The notes under the pieces are model-generated. The model made no database searches. It saw nothing but the letters and a program-made list of their open reading frames with translations, and was not told where the DNA came from. From positions 5,289,001 to 5,353,000 of the forward strand of contig NZ_CP060298.1 in assembly GCF_014303395.1 (NCBI RefSeq): DNA of 64,000 bases. Direction: 5' to 3'. Shown here piece by piece: positions 8,642-18,125 of this stretch. Made by a program: the position numbers and the translations under genes. This stretch comes from Nakamurella sp. PAMC28650 (GTDB lineage: Bacteria; Actinomycetota; Actinomycetes; Mycobacteriales; Nakamurellaceae). Numbering within the stretch: the first letter of the stretch is position 1; every line of letters begins with the position of its first letter.

Positions 8642-9412
8642 TCAGGCCCGGCTGCGGGTCGATCCACCGTTGGCCTGGACCACCTGGCCGACGATGGCCG
8701 ACAGGCGGAAGTCCGCCAGAAATGCGACCACGGCGGATATCTCGTCCGGTTGCGCGATCCGGCCCAGTGGTATGCCGGCGGCGTAGATGGCGTGCATCTC
8801 GGCCAGGCCGAGCCCGGCCTCCCGGGCGTCGACCTCGAGCTGCGGGGTGTCGGTCACCCCCGGTGCGACTGCGTTGACGATGATCCCCTCCGGCGCGAGC
8901 TCCCGGCCGAGGGTCTTGACCAGGGAGATCAGTCCGGCCTTCGAGGCGGCGTAGGCCGTGGCGCCAGGCCATCCGGTGACGCCCCACTCGCTGGACACGA
9001 CCACGATTCTTCCGCTGCCGCGTCGGCGCATTCCGGGGAGCACGGCCTGCACGAGGTGAAAGGTGCCCCCCAGGTTGGTGTCGACGACCTTCCACCAGTC
9101 CTCGGCGTCCGCCTCGACGAGGGTGGCCATGCTCATGTAGGCATGATTGGCGACCAGCACGTCGACCGGCCCCAGCCGGGCCTGGACGTCGGCCACCACA
9201 TGCTGCACCGACTCCCGGTCGCTGACATCCCCTGGTGCTGCGACGCCCCCGATCTCCACGGCCAGCGCGGTGAGCTCGGGCGAGGTAACGCGGTCGTTGA
9301 CCGCCACCGCGGCACCGGCGGCGGCCAGACGTCGGGCATGGGAGGCGCCCATGCCCTGCGCGGCGCCGGTGACGAGGGCGACCTTGCCGGTGAGCGGCGG
9401 ATTCCAGGCCAC
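8642..9412 (-). CDS. SDR-family NAD(P)-dependent oxidoreductase
   Basis: Classical short-chain dehydrogenase, 256 residues. The cofactor motif TGAAQGMG is at residues ~15-22, NHA replaces the usual NNAG, the catalytic Ser is in VVVSSEWGV, and YAASK gives Tyr and Lys. PGVTDTP follows, as in family members. The GTG at 9412 lies one base after the stop of the next SDR gene upstream, so the pair is co-translated. It likely oxidises or reduces an alcohol/ketone intermediate of the catabolic island. Confidence 0.88.
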   Translation of the reverse strand: MAWNPPLTGKVALVTGAAQGMGASHARRLAAAGAAVAVNDRVTSPELTALAVEIGGVAAPGDVSDRESVQHVVADVQARLGPVDVLVANHAYMSMATLVEADAEDWWKVVDTNLGGTFHLVQAVLPGMRRRGSGRIVVVSSEWGVTGWPGATAYAASKAGLISLVKTLGRELAPEGIIVNAVAPGVTDTPQLEVDAREAGLGLAEMHAIYAAGIPLGRIAQPDEISAVVAFLADFRLSAIVGQVVQANGGSTRSRA

Positions 9413-9413
9413 G

Positions 9414-10121
9414 TCAGATCACCGCTCCGGCGTTCGGGTTCAGGACCTCGCCGACGCAGAACGAGCCCTCCTCGGTGAGGAATGCGATGCAGAGAGCGAC
9501 TTCCCGAGGTGCGACCAGCCGACCCAGCGGGAGGCTCCGAAGATATTCGGCTTGCCGCCAGGGCGAATCCGCTGCCAGCAGCGGCGTGTCGGTCGGGCCG
9601 GGCGCGACTGCGTTCACCCGGACTCCCCGGGGGGCCACTTCGGCGGCAAGGCTCCTGACCACACCCAGCATGGCGCCTTTCGCCGCCGCGTAGTGGGCGT
9701 CCCCGCCGCCGCCGCCGACGGCCAGTTCGCTCGACACCGCGACCACCGAACCGCTCCCCTGGGTCAGCATTCCCGGCAGCACCGCCCGACACAGGTTGAA
9801 CAGGCCACCCAGGTGGACCCGGAGCATCCGGGTCCATTGTTCGGGCCGGACGTCCTGGACCGGGAGCATTTCGTAGTAGCCGGCGACGGAGACCGCACAA
9901 TCAGTCGGTCCCCATCGGTCTTCGATCGAAACCACCGCAGCCGCAACGGCATCCGCATCGCGGACATCGACCTGCACCGTGTAGTCGCAGTCCACCGCCG
10001 GGTGCAGGTCCAGTCCCGCCACCGCCCATCCCCGTTGCTTCAGTTCGGCGGCGGCAGCGGCTCCGATGCCACTGGCGGCCCCGGTCACGATCGCCGTGGG
10101 CCGGGGGAATTCGCCGTTCAT
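9414..10121 (-). CDS. SDR-family oxidoreductase
   Basis: Short-chain dehydrogenase of 235 residues, a divergent paralogue of the neighbouring SDR. TGAASGIG binds the cofactor, SVAG takes the place of NNAG, AVSSELAV carries the catalytic Ser, and HYAAAKGA gives Tyr and Lys. The ATG at 10121 overlaps the stop of the upstream permease (ATGA); longer frames reading back into that permease are shadows. Two adjacent SDRs may act on different intermediates or form a heteromer; the sequence does not say which. Confidence 0.87.
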   Translation of the reverse strand: MNGEFPRPTAIVTGAASGIGAAAAAELKQRGWAVAGLDLHPAVDCDYTVQVDVRDADAVAAAVVSIEDRWGPTDCAVSVAGYYEMLPVQDVRPEQWTRMLRVHLGGLFNLCRAVLPGMLTQGSGSVVAVSSELAVGGGGGDAHYAAAKGAMLGVVRSLAAEVAPRGVRVNAVAPGPTDTPLLAADSPWRQAEYLRSLPLGRLVAPREVALCIAFLTEEGSFCVGEVLNPNAGAVI

Positions 10122-11587
10122 GGCCCGGAGATGCTGACGTCGAGCAACTCGTCCGCCTCCTCCGCGTCGTCGATCACCTTCGCGCTGATGATTCGCGACC
10201 GGACCGCTGCGTACACCACGGCGCCGATCACGCCCAGGACTGCCACCATGATCCACACGGACCAGTCCAGGTATCGATCCGGATACACCCGGCGGGGCCA
10301 GGCGATGTTCAGGAACTCGAAGACGACCCAGATCGTCGCGACCGCCGTCAGGATCATCGATCCCCGACCCATTGCGAACGGGCCGGGGCTCCACCGGCGA
10401 CGTGCCTGCAGTACCAGAAATCCGATCAGTGGAAACAGGAAGGCGAGGAAGAATCCCCCGGAGGAAAAATTCACCATGATCGTGTATGGGTTGGTCGCGA
10501 GGTTGCTCAGCAGGAACAGCACGGCACCCAGCACCGTGGTCACCAGGAGGGCGGCCCTTGGCAACCGCTGGCGGGTGCTCAGTCTGGACAGCATCTGCGA
10601 CCCGGGCAGGGCCCGGTCCCGAGCGAAGGCCCAGATCAGTCGGGATGCCGAGGTCTGCAGCGCGAGAAAGCTTGCGAGGAAACCGATGACGAACAGCACC
10701 TCGACGGGTTTGGCGATCCCGCTGCCGAGCGCACTGCTCAGCGTCGAGGAGACCGGATCCGCGACCGTACCCTGCGCGACGGCGGCAAGATCGGGGATCG
10801 CCAGGATGATGGCCAGGCTGGCGTAGATGACGACCACGGCGATGAAGACCAGCGAGAAGATCACCGCCCTGGGGAGATTCTTCCGCGGTTCGTGCACCTC
10901 CTCGGCGATGGCCCCGGCGCTCTTGAATCCCACGAAGGAGAACCCGATGAAAGCGACCGCGACCAGGAACGGACCCGATAGCGAGAAGTAGCCCGCTCCG
11001 CCCGCTCCGGCGCCGTCGAACAGCACACTCAACGAGTTGTGGCGGTGGAACAACAGCAACCAGGTGCCCAGGCCCAGTGAACCGACCACCTCGGCGATGA
11101 TGCTGGCCGTCATGAAGATCTTCAGGGCCTGCCGCCCGACCAGGTTCAACCCGGTGCCGCACAACAGAATCACGAACACGATGCCGGCACGCTGGGTCCC
11201 GGTGGGATTGTCGATGCCCACGATGTTGGCGATGAAACCGGCTGCACCCAACGCTACCGTCGCCATGGCGATGATCAGGGTCCAGGTGTAGGCCCACCCG
11301 GCGAACCATCCGAAGCCACTGCCCAGCAGTCGACGTGACCACTGGTAGATGGACCCTTCGATCGGCCACCGGGAGACGAGCGCCGCGAAGACGAACGCCA
11401 CCAGGATCTGCCCGGCGAACACCACGAAGAACCCCCACCAGAACCGCGGGCCGGCCGCGGTGATCGCCAGCCCGAAGATCCCGTAGAGCGCGACGATCGG
11501 CGAGATGAAGGCGAAGGCGAAGGCGAACGAGGACCACAGGCTGAATTCGCGCTTCAGGCTCTGGTCGGCAGGTGCGAGGGATGGCAT
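10118..11587 (-). CDS. APC-family amino acid permease
   Basis: Second APC-superfamily transporter of the island, ~489 residues with about twelve hydrophobic helices, including FGLAITAAGPRFWWGFFVVF and the family signature GFKSAGAIAEEVHEPRKN. The ATG at 11587 is chosen because AGGAGG stands 5-6 bases ahead; the longer frame to 11800 runs into the divergent promoter region. It heads the minus-strand series permease-SDR-SDR(-ureohydrolase-deacetylase), all with overlaps or short gaps. It probably imports the same class of amine or amino acid derivative as the other permease. Confidence 0.88.
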   Translation of the reverse strand: MPSLAPADQSLKREFSLWSSFAFAFAFISPIVALYGIFGLAITAAGPRFWWGFFVVFAGQILVAFVFAALVSRWPIEGSIYQWSRRLLGSGFGWFAGWAYTWTLIIAMATVALGAAGFIANIVGIDNPTGTQRAGIVFVILLCGTGLNLVGRQALKIFMTASIIAEVVGSLGLGTWLLLFHRHNSLSVLFDGAGAGGAGYFSLSGPFLVAVAFIGFSFVGFKSAGAIAEEVHEPRKNLPRAVIFSLVFIAVVVIYASLAIILAIPDLAAVAQGTVADPVSSTLSSALGSGIAKPVEVLFVIGFLASFLALQTSASRLIWAFARDRALPGSQMLSRLSTRQRLPRAALLVTTVLGAVLFLLSNLATNPYTIMVNFSSGGFFLAFLFPLIGFLVLQARRRWSPGPFAMGRGSMILTAVATIWVVFEFLNIAWPRRVYPDRYLDWSVWIMVAVLGVIGAVVYAAVRSRIISAKVIDDAEEADELLDVSISGP

Positions 11588-11750
11588 CGGTCCTCCTGGC
11601 GGGTTGTAGGTACCGATAATCCGCAGATCGGCAGAAACCTCAATAGTTCGTGCCGTTTGCGTTCGCCATCCACATCCCGGTGACCGAACGTTGTAGATTC
11701 CTACTACCGGAAGGTTCCCGGCACGGTGATCTGTCGATAATCTGATCGAC
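11588..11750. promoter_or_regulatory. divergent promoter region between permease and PucR genes
   Basis: 163 bases separate two divergently transcribed genes. The stretch is more AT-rich than its neighbours and contains dispersed GATC/CGATAATC repeats (around 11614 and 11733), but no convincing long palindrome. By position it should carry the site through which the PucR-type protein acts on the permease operon. Confidence 0.4.
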
Positions 11751-13220
11751 ATGCCTGATCCGATCGAAGCCGGTGGCCGCTCCGATCCGGCGCTGGACAT
11801 GGCGCTGGACAGGACCGATCACGGGCCCGTGGACGGGACGTCCCTGCGGGATCTGCTGCAGGTGGCCGGTCTGGGGCTGGAGCTGGTGGCGGGTGATCAG
11901 GCCCGGCTGGATCTACCGGTCAGATGGACCCACACCACCGAGTTGCTGTACCCGGCGCCCTATCTGCGCGGCGGCGAGCTGGTGTGCACGGTCGGTGCCC
12001 TTCTGGTCGACGAACGGAGCTGTCGCACCTTCGTGAGCGCAGCATCGGCGGCCCGCGCAGTCGGCCTCTGCTTCGGGCTGGGAGACGTTCACGAAGTGAT
12101 TCCACCGGCCCTGGTCGAGGCATGTCATTCCGCGCACCTGCCACTGCTGCAGGCCCCATTGGGGATGCCGTTCCTGGCCATTGCGGAATACCTGGCCGAA
12201 CGTCGGACCCTTGCCGCCGGAAGGGACAACCTCCGCATCGAATCGCTGTTGACGGAGCTGCTCGACGGTCTGCGATCGCAGGCGTCCGTTGCTGCGATGA
12301 TGGCAATGGCGGTGCGCACGCTCGAGGGCTGCCTGTCGTTGGTCGCCGATGGACGCCCGATCGCGGTCGATGCTCCGGAAAGAGCCGTCGACGGTGTGCT
12401 CGTCACCGCCGCACTCGGCCCTGGCACAGTTTTCACCTGGTCCGGCGCCGGGGCACCTCCCGGTCTCCGGGTGCTGGCCCGCCTCGGCAGGGTGATCGAG
12501 CTGGCGTCGCACGGGCGCAACGTCGAGGATTCGCTGAAACGAGAGCGCACGGGCCAACTTCTCCTGCCGGTCGGAGATCGCCTGGCCAATCCCGTGGCCC
12601 TGCGACCGATGCTGGAGGAGCTGGGGATCGGTGACGGTCCGTTGGTGATCTCCGCGTGGCCGGCCGGTTCGGCGCCGCTGCTGGCCGTTCACATGGCCGG
12701 TGGCCTGATCAGCGAGGCACCGGGGATCGCGCTGGCCGTCACCCGCACGGCGGAGGAGGTCGCCGCCGCCTCAGGCGTGCTGCTGCTGCCCTGCGGCTTC
12801 AGCCGATCGGTGGCCCTCGTCGATGCCGCCGGGGCGATTGCCGAATCAATTGCGGCGCTTCAACTCTCCCGGCGGCGCGGTGTGATCGTCGGGCCCGCCA
12901 GCCTGACCAGTCTCGAGGGCCTCCTGGAGCAGCAGCCGATCGGGCGTCTGGACCCCTTCGTCGACCAGCTGCTCACGCCGTTGATCTCCGCCGACGAACT
13001 GCAGGGCACCAGAGCACTGGAGACCCTCCGGAGTTTCCTGCGGAACGAGGGATCGCTGCAGCGCACGGCAGAGGACCAGTACGTGCACGTCAACACCGTC
13101 CGACATCGCTTGATGCGGATACACCGGGTCACCGGCCACGACCCACTCGTCTTCGCTGACCGGGTTGCCCTTGCGATCGCGCTCTGGGCATTCGACAGGC
13201 GCCAGAATTCCCGGCGCTGA
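11751..13220 (+). CDS. PucR-family transcriptional regulator
   Basis: 489-residue regulator. The N-terminus (residues ~25-150; LRDLLQVAGLGLELVAGDQA, LYPAPYLRGGELVCTVG) matches the PucR N-terminal domain, the middle is a GGDEF-like/CdaR-type region without catalytic motifs, and the C-terminal ~60 residues (TLRSFLRNEGSLQRTAEDQ, VHVNTVRHRLMRIHRVTG) are the PucR helix-turn-helix. Such proteins usually activate purine, amine or other nitrogen-compound catabolism. It is divergent from the permease-SDR operon, the standard arrangement for a local activator. Confidence 0.88.
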   Translation: MPDPIEAGGRSDPALDMALDRTDHGPVDGTSLRDLLQVAGLGLELVAGDQARLDLPVRWTHTTELLYPAPYLRGGELVCTVGALLVDERSCRTFVSAASAARAVGLCFGLGDVHEVIPPALVEACHSAHLPLLQAPLGMPFLAIAEYLAERRTLAAGRDNLRIESLLTELLDGLRSQASVAAMMAMAVRTLEGCLSLVADGRPIAVDAPERAVDGVLVTAALGPGTVFTWSGAGAPPGLRVLARLGRVIELASHGRNVEDSLKRERTGQLLLPVGDRLANPVALRPMLEELGIGDGPLVISAWPAGSAPLLAVHMAGGLISEAPGIALAVTRTAEEVAAASGVLLLPCGFSRSVALVDAAGAIAESIAALQLSRRRGVIVGPASLTSLEGLLEQQPIGRLDPFVDQLLTPLISADELQGTRALETLRSFLRNEGSLQRTAEDQYVHVNTVRHRLMRIHRVTGHDPLVFADRVALAIALWAFDRRQNSRR

Positions 13221-13342
13221 CCGACACCGTGCCGACCGGCGACCCGGGCCGCGACCGGGGTCCACTACCGCGACAACGGCAGACCGATGCTCGGATCGAC
13301 GCTGGTGCGCGACCCCGCCGTCCAGGATCTGGTCTTCGAGGG
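13221..13342 (+). other. short orphan coding-like stretch before IS1380
   Basis: Directly after the PucR stop, in the same frame, about 40 codons read through to a TAG inside the IS1380 target site; the last part (YRDNGRPMLGSTLVRDPAVQ) looks protein-like. There is no start codon or ribosome site. It could be the 3' remnant of a deleted gene or chance. Confidence 0.2.
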
Positions 13343-13346
13343 CTAG

Positions 13347-15033
13347 CCTCGCGCTTTCACGCGGATAGCTGACGGGGCGTTTCGGAGTGAGGGAAAGGTG
13401 CCCCGACCTGCGATAATGAGGGTCTCTGAGATCCACGACGTCAGCAAACTGGAGCACCTTTCTGATGCCGAACCCTACCGGTTTCTACCCGCCGTTGACA
13501 GTGGACACGACCGCGAAGCGGGTGGTGTCCCACGCCGGTGCTGTGCTGCTGGTCACCACCGCCGGGAAGGTCGGGTTGGACCGGGCTTTGTCGGAGGCGT
13601 TGGCGCCGTGGCGCAAGCAGTGGGCGGTGTTGGATCCGGGGAAGATCCTGCTGGACCTGGCGGTCAGCGTCGCGATCGGCGGGGACTGCCTGGCCGACAT
13701 CGCGGCGTTGCGGTCTGAGCCGGCGGTGTTTGGCCGGGTCGCGTCCGACCCGACGGTGTCCCGGCTGGTCGACTCGTTGGCCGCGACCCCGCAGGCCGCT
13801 TTGGCGGCGATCAACCAGGCCAGAGCAACTGTCAGACAACGGGTGTGGAAGATGGCCGGGAAGGACGCCCCTGACTTCGGAATCGACCGGGACCGGCCGT
13901 TGATCATCGACCTGGACGCTACGTTGATCACCTCCCATTCGGAGAAGGAACTGGCGGCGCCGACCTACAAGCGCGGTTTCGGGTTCCATCCGTTGGGATC
14001 GTGGGTGGACCACGGCCCCGACGGCACCGGTGAGCCGCTGTCGATGATGCTGCGCCCCGGAAGGGCCGGGTCCAACACCGCCGCCGACCACATCGCGGTC
14101 ACCAAGGATGCGTTGCGGCAGTTGCCCTTCAACCGCCGCGGTGGCCGGATTGGGCGCAAGGTGCTGGTCCGCGCCGACAGTGGCGGCGGCACCCACGAAT
14201 ACCTGAAGTGGCTGGCCGGGCAGGGCCTGTCGTATTCGGTGGGGTTCGGGCTGACGCAGGACATCGTCGACAAGATCAACCTGATCCCCGACCAAGGGTG
14301 GACCCCGGCCTACGACGGCGATGGGAAGGTCCGCGACGGGGCGTGGGTCACCGAACTCACCGGCCTGCTGGACCTGTCAACGTGGCCGGCAGGGATGCGG
14401 GTGATCGTCCGGGCCGAACGTCCGCACCCCGGGGCGCAGCTGCGGTTCACCGACTCAGGCGGCAACCGGCTGACCGCGTTCGTCACCAACACTGTTGGTG
14501 GGCAGCTGGCGGACCTGGAGTTGCGGCACCGGCACCGGGCCCGCTGCGAGGACCGGATCCGCAACGCGAAAGACACCGGCCTGCGGAACCTGCCCTTGAC
14601 TGCGTTCGCGCAAAATCAGATCTGGGTCGCTGTCGTCCAGTTGGCTACGGAGCTGACCGCGTGGCTGCAGATGCTCGCGCTGACCGGCACCGGCGCCCGC
14701 CGTTGGGAACCGAAACGGCTGCGGTTGCAGCTGTTCTCCGTGGCGGCGACCATCGCCCGGCGGAGCCGCCGGGTCTGGTTGCACCTGTCCGGTCACGCAA
14801 CCCACCGGCACCTGTTCACCACCGCCCTGGACCGGCTGACCCAGCTGCCGGCGCCGACCTGACCTTCAACAACCCACCCGGCCAGCAAGAAGACAAACCC
14901 CCCGGAACGTGGAATCCGGCACCCACCCAGGTGACCCACCGGGGCTTCGACGAACCCGCAGACATGCCCGTCGGTGCGAAACACCAGATCTATCGCGCCG
15001 AGGAAAGGCCGGGCGTCTCACGAAAGATTGAGG
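13347..15033 (+). mobile_element. IS1380-family insertion sequence, intact
   Basis: 1687 bp. The left end begins CCTCGCGCTTTCACG and the right end, read inward, begins CCTCAATCTTTCGTG; CCTC and CTTTC are shared, giving an imperfect terminal inverted repeat. The flanking tetranucleotide CTAG is present at 13343-13346 and again at 15034-15037, a target duplication of the size known for this family. One transposase gene fills the element. Intact ends plus duplication indicate a fairly recent insertion. Confidence 0.88.
13465..14862 (+). CDS. IS1380-family transposase
   Basis: 465-residue DDE-type transposase. The first catalytic Asp lies in LIIDLDATLITSHSEKE, the second in VLVRADSGGGTHEYLKW and the Glu in the HRHRARCEDRIRNAKDTG block, the order and spacing typical of IS1380 (DDE_Tnp_1-like). 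Full length and undamaged, so probably functional. It lies alone between the terminal repeats of the element, with 118 bases upstream that should hold its promoter. Confidence 0.92.
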   Translation: MPNPTGFYPPLTVDTTAKRVVSHAGAVLLVTTAGKVGLDRALSEALAPWRKQWAVLDPGKILLDLAVSVAIGGDCLADIAALRSEPAVFGRVASDPTVSRLVDSLAATPQAALAAINQARATVRQRVWKMAGKDAPDFGIDRDRPLIIDLDATLITSHSEKELAAPTYKRGFGFHPLGSWVDHGPDGTGEPLSMMLRPGRAGSNTAADHIAVTKDALRQLPFNRRGGRIGRKVLVRADSGGGTHEYLKWLAGQGLSYSVGFGLTQDIVDKINLIPDQGWTPAYDGDGKVRDGAWVTELTGLLDLSTWPAGMRVIVRAERPHPGAQLRFTDSGGNRLTAFVTNTVGGQLADLELRHRHRARCEDRIRNAKDTGLRNLPLTAFAQNQIWVAVVQLATELTAWLQMLALTGTGARRWEPKRLRLQLFSVAATIARRSRRVWLHLSGHATHRHLFTTALDRLTQLPAPT

Positions 15034-15182
15034 CTAGAGCCCATGGTCGTAGATGGCTTTCGGCTCTGGTGCGGCACCGATGACAAGGATGCCGTAGTTG
15101 TCGCTCATGGTGCTTGAAAACCGATATTGAACATCGTGGCCTATGGTTGGGGTTTTAAGGGGTAAACGCCTATAGTGCCCTC

Positions 15183-15926
15183 ATGATTGCTGAAAGTGCG
15201 GTAAATTGGCTGCACTCGGGGGCGCCCGTGGTGCTCGGTAGCTATGAGGACGCTGGTTCCGGCCGGACTTTTGTGGTGGCCCGGCCGGCGGACGAGCCGG
15301 CGCTCTGGCAGGACTACTTCCGCGGCGCCCGGCGCAATTATCGCCGGTACGGAGTCGAACAGGCGGTCAATTTCGACGAGGCCGCCACCGGTGAGTCCAC
15401 CGCAGTGTTCGTGGCGGCTGTCGATCCGAACGGGCAGGTGGTCGGAGGTCTGCGGGCTCAGGGGCCGTTTTCGCGGGTCGAGCAGGTGTACGCGCTCCGG
15501 GAATGGGCCGGGCGGAAGGGTACCGATCAACTCCGGAAAGAGCTCGTCCAGCGCATGGATGAAGGTGTCGTCGAGATCAAAGCGGTCTGGGTCGAACATG
15601 GCGCGGCGCGGCACGGTGAACTCACGACGACGATGTCCCGCGCCTTCGTGCATGTCCTACGACTGCTGCAAGTGCGCTACGCGCTCTGCACCGCCGCTTC
15701 GCACGCCCTTCCTCGGTGGCGGTCGAGCGGCGGCGTGGTCAGCACCGGCGTGAGCCCGGTTCCCTACCCGGACGAACGCTATCTGACCTGGCTGATGTGG
15801 TGGGACCGGCAGGAGATATCCAGGCTGATCTCCGCTGACCAGAACTGGAACATGGAACGGGAGTTGCAACAATTGCTCGGCTCCGCGGCCCGCGGGCACG
15901 CGACCGCGACGCCGGCCGCCCGATGA
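15183..15926 (+). CDS. GNAT/N-acyl amino acid synthase-like protein
   Basis: 247 residues, no signal peptide. The fold signature resembles acyltransferases of the GNAT/autoinducer-synthase type: a basic RGARRNYRRYG helix, the strand pair VFVAAVDPNGQVVGGLRA (residues ~79-96), and later MSRAFVHVLRLLQVRYALCT followed by SGGVVSTG, where acyl-CoA-binding family members have a comparable helix-strand-Gly turn. I infer acyl transfer, possibly to an amino group; no substrate is evident. It starts the signalling block and its stop overlaps the next start as ATGA, so it is stoichiometrically tied to the ThiF-nitroreductase fusion. An AT-rich leader (15110-15182) probably holds the promoter. Confidence 0.6.
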   Translation: MIAESAVNWLHSGAPVVLGSYEDAGSGRTFVVARPADEPALWQDYFRGARRNYRRYGVEQAVNFDEAATGESTAVFVAAVDPNGQVVGGLRAQGPFSRVEQVYALREWAGRKGTDQLRKELVQRMDEGVVEIKAVWVEHGAARHGELTTTMSRAFVHVLRLLQVRYALCTAASHALPRWRSSGGVVSTGVSPVPYPDERYLTWLMWWDRQEISRLISADQNWNMERELQQLLGSAARGHATATPAAR

Positions 15927-18121
15927 CCACCGTCTCCGACACGTCCGCTACCGGACGCGACACCGGTGCGGTCGCCGGTGTTGATCCCGATGCCCACCGC
16001 GCCGTCATGCTGTCCGAGGGAAATCAGTTGCACCGGGGAATGCTCGCTCACCTGCGGGCCACCGGGGACATCATCGTCATCGACCGGTCCGCCACCATCG
16101 CCGCAGAGTTGGCGGCCCTGCTGCCGGCGGTCAGCCCGGCGGAACTCGACGAGCCCGAACAGTGGGCGTGGTATCCGTGGCGCCGGACCCTGGTGAAAAT
16201 ACCGGGCCCGGTGAATTTCCGGCGGTTGCGTCTGGATCGGAATCGCCACAAGATCACTGCTCGGGAACAGGACGGCTTTCGCCGGCTGAACATCGGCATC
16301 GTCGGGTTGAGCGTGGGACATTCCATTGCTCACACGCTGGCGCTCGAGGGCCTCTGCGGGAGGTTGCGGCTGGCCGATCAGGACACCATCGAATTGGCCA
16401 ACCTGAACCGGATTCCCGCGACCATTTTCGATATCGGCATCAACAAGGCAGTGGTGCTGGCACGCCGCATCGCCGAGCTGGATCCTTACCTGCCCACCGA
16501 CGTCCTCACGAGCGGCATCAGCCAGAACAACATGGCCGAATTCTTCGACGGGCTCGACCTGGTGATCGAGGAATGTGATTCGCTCGACATCAAGGTAGCA
16601 GTACGTCAGGAGGCCCGGAAACGACGGATACCGGTATTCATGGAGACCAGCGACCGTGGCCTCTTCGACGTGGAGCGCTTCGATGTCGAGCGACAGCGGG
16701 AACCTTTCCACGGCCTGCTGGGACCGGTGGATCCCGATTCGCTGATCGGACTGACCACCCACGCGAAAGCGCCCCATGTGATGCGCATCCTGCAGACGAA
16801 CGAACTGTCGGCCCGCATGGCCGCGTCCATGGTGGAGATCGGTCACACGGTCTCCACCTGGCCGCAACTGGGAGGCGATGTACAGCTGGGCGGCGCCACG
16901 GTCGCGGCTGCGGTCCGGCGATTCGGTCGCGGTTGGAAACTGCCGTCGGGTCGGATCCGTGTCGATCTGGAGCACGCGCTGGACACCCTGGGTGCCGGGC
17001 CCGCGGCCGTGTCCCCGACGACGCCCGCGGCGCCCGGTATCGACCTGACCGAACAGGTGCCGTGCTCACCGCTCGACGCGGTGGCCCATGCCATCGCACT
17101 TGCCCCTTCCGGCGGTAACAGTCAACCGTGGAGGCTGACGCCGACACCGGACGGGATCGATGTGCGGATGGTCAGGGGTCGGACATCTGCAATGGATGTC
17201 GGCTTCCGGGGCAGCTATGTCGGTATCGGCGCCGCCACCTTCAACGCCCAGGTCGCCGCAGCCCGCCACCAGATGCGGGCCGGGCTCACCGAGTTCCCGC
17301 AGGGAACGGAATCGGACCTGGTGGTCTCGATCGTCCTCACCGCGGGCAGCGACCCGCGTCTGGCCGACCTGTACCCGTCCATGGTCCAGCGCATCACCAA
17401 CCGGAACATCGGTCGACGACAGCCTGTGGCCCAGCCCATGATCACGGCGTGGCAGCGGGAAGCAGGCGCCGCCGGCGCGCACCTGCACCTGATCACCGAG
17501 CCGGGCCGGATCGCGGCCCTGGCTGACGTCCTGGCCGCATCCGACCGCATCCGCTTTCTCACGCCGCTTCTGCACGAACAGATGATCGGTGAACTCAAAT
17601 GGCCGGGTCCACAACGTACTTCGCTGGGAATTGAGGTAGAGAGCCTGGGGCTGGACGAGTCCGATCTGGCGAAATTGGCCGTAGCAGGGCGGACGGACGT
17701 GATGGCGCAACTGGCATCCTGGAACCTGGGCGCGGCCCTGGGCGATCCGACCCGGGACCGCGTCAATTCCAGTTCCGCCGTCGCCGTGCTCACCGTGGAC
17801 GCGGACACACCCACCGACTATCTGCGCGGTGGCCGCGCGGCAGAACAGTTCTGGATCCGCGCCGGGCAGGCCGGACTGGCCGTGCAGCCGGTGTCACCGG
17901 TATTCCTCTACGCCAGATCCGAGGCGGATCTCTTGGCCCTGTCCCCCGATTTCCACCCGGAACTGCGCACCTTGCAGCGACGGTTCAACGAGCTCACCGG
18001 GATCGACGACGAGGATGCGATCGTCCTGGTGGTTCGCCTCAGTCACGACACTCCGCCCCCGGCGGTGCGCAGTCAACGGCTGGACCGCGCCCCCACGGTA
18101 GCCGCACCGGATCCGGACTGA
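15923..18121 (+). CDS. ThiF/E1-like and nitroreductase fusion protein (Rv1355c-like)
   Basis: 732 residues with two enzyme-like halves. Residues ~120-300 form an E1/ThiF Rossmann domain: NIGIVGLSVGHS in the nucleotide loop, RLADQDTIELANLNR matching the DxDxIxxxNLxR adenylation motif, and a lone Cys in EECDSLD. From ~385 on, LAPSGGNSQPWRL begins an FMN-dependent nitroreductase-like domain, with TNRNIGRR and a C-terminal RAGQAGLAVQPVSPV in family positions. The same domain order is known in mycobacterial Rv1355c (MoeY). E1 domains adenylate a carboxyl group; nitroreductases reduce nitro or dehydrogenate ring groups. A peptide or metabolite modification role is plausible but unproven. ATGA-coupled to the acyltransferase-like gene and 4 bases from the GGDEF-EAL gene. 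Confidence 0.8.
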   Translation: MTTVSDTSATGRDTGAVAGVDPDAHRAVMLSEGNQLHRGMLAHLRATGDIIVIDRSATIAAELAALLPAVSPAELDEPEQWAWYPWRRTLVKIPGPVNFRRLRLDRNRHKITAREQDGFRRLNIGIVGLSVGHSIAHTLALEGLCGRLRLADQDTIELANLNRIPATIFDIGINKAVVLARRIAELDPYLPTDVLTSGISQNNMAEFFDGLDLVIEECDSLDIKVAVRQEARKRRIPVFMETSDRGLFDVERFDVERQREPFHGLLGPVDPDSLIGLTTHAKAPHVMRILQTNELSARMAASMVEIGHTVSTWPQLGGDVQLGGATVAAAVRRFGRGWKLPSGRIRVDLEHALDTLGAGPAAVSPTTPAAPGIDLTEQVPCSPLDAVAHAIALAPSGGNSQPWRLTPTPDGIDVRMVRGRTSAMDVGFRGSYVGIGAATFNAQVAAARHQMRAGLTEFPQGTESDLVVSIVLTAGSDPRLADLYPSMVQRITNRNIGRRQPVAQPMITAWQREAGAAGAHLHLITEPGRIAALADVLAASDRIRFLTPLLHEQMIGELKWPGPQRTSLGIEVESLGLDESDLAKLAVAGRTDVMAQLASWNLGAALGDPTRDRVNSSSAVAVLTVDADTPTDYLRGGRAAEQFWIRAGQAGLAVQPVSPVFLYARSEADLLALSPDFHPELRTLQRRFNELTGIDDEDAIVLVVRLSHDTPPPAVRSQRLDRAPTVAAPDPD

Positions 18122-18125
18122 ACCC

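Noticed and set aside
15034-15108. 24-codon minus-strand frame (MSDNYGILVIGAAPEP start) beside the IS1380 right end
   Set aside because: No ribosome site, no coupling, and too short to judge.
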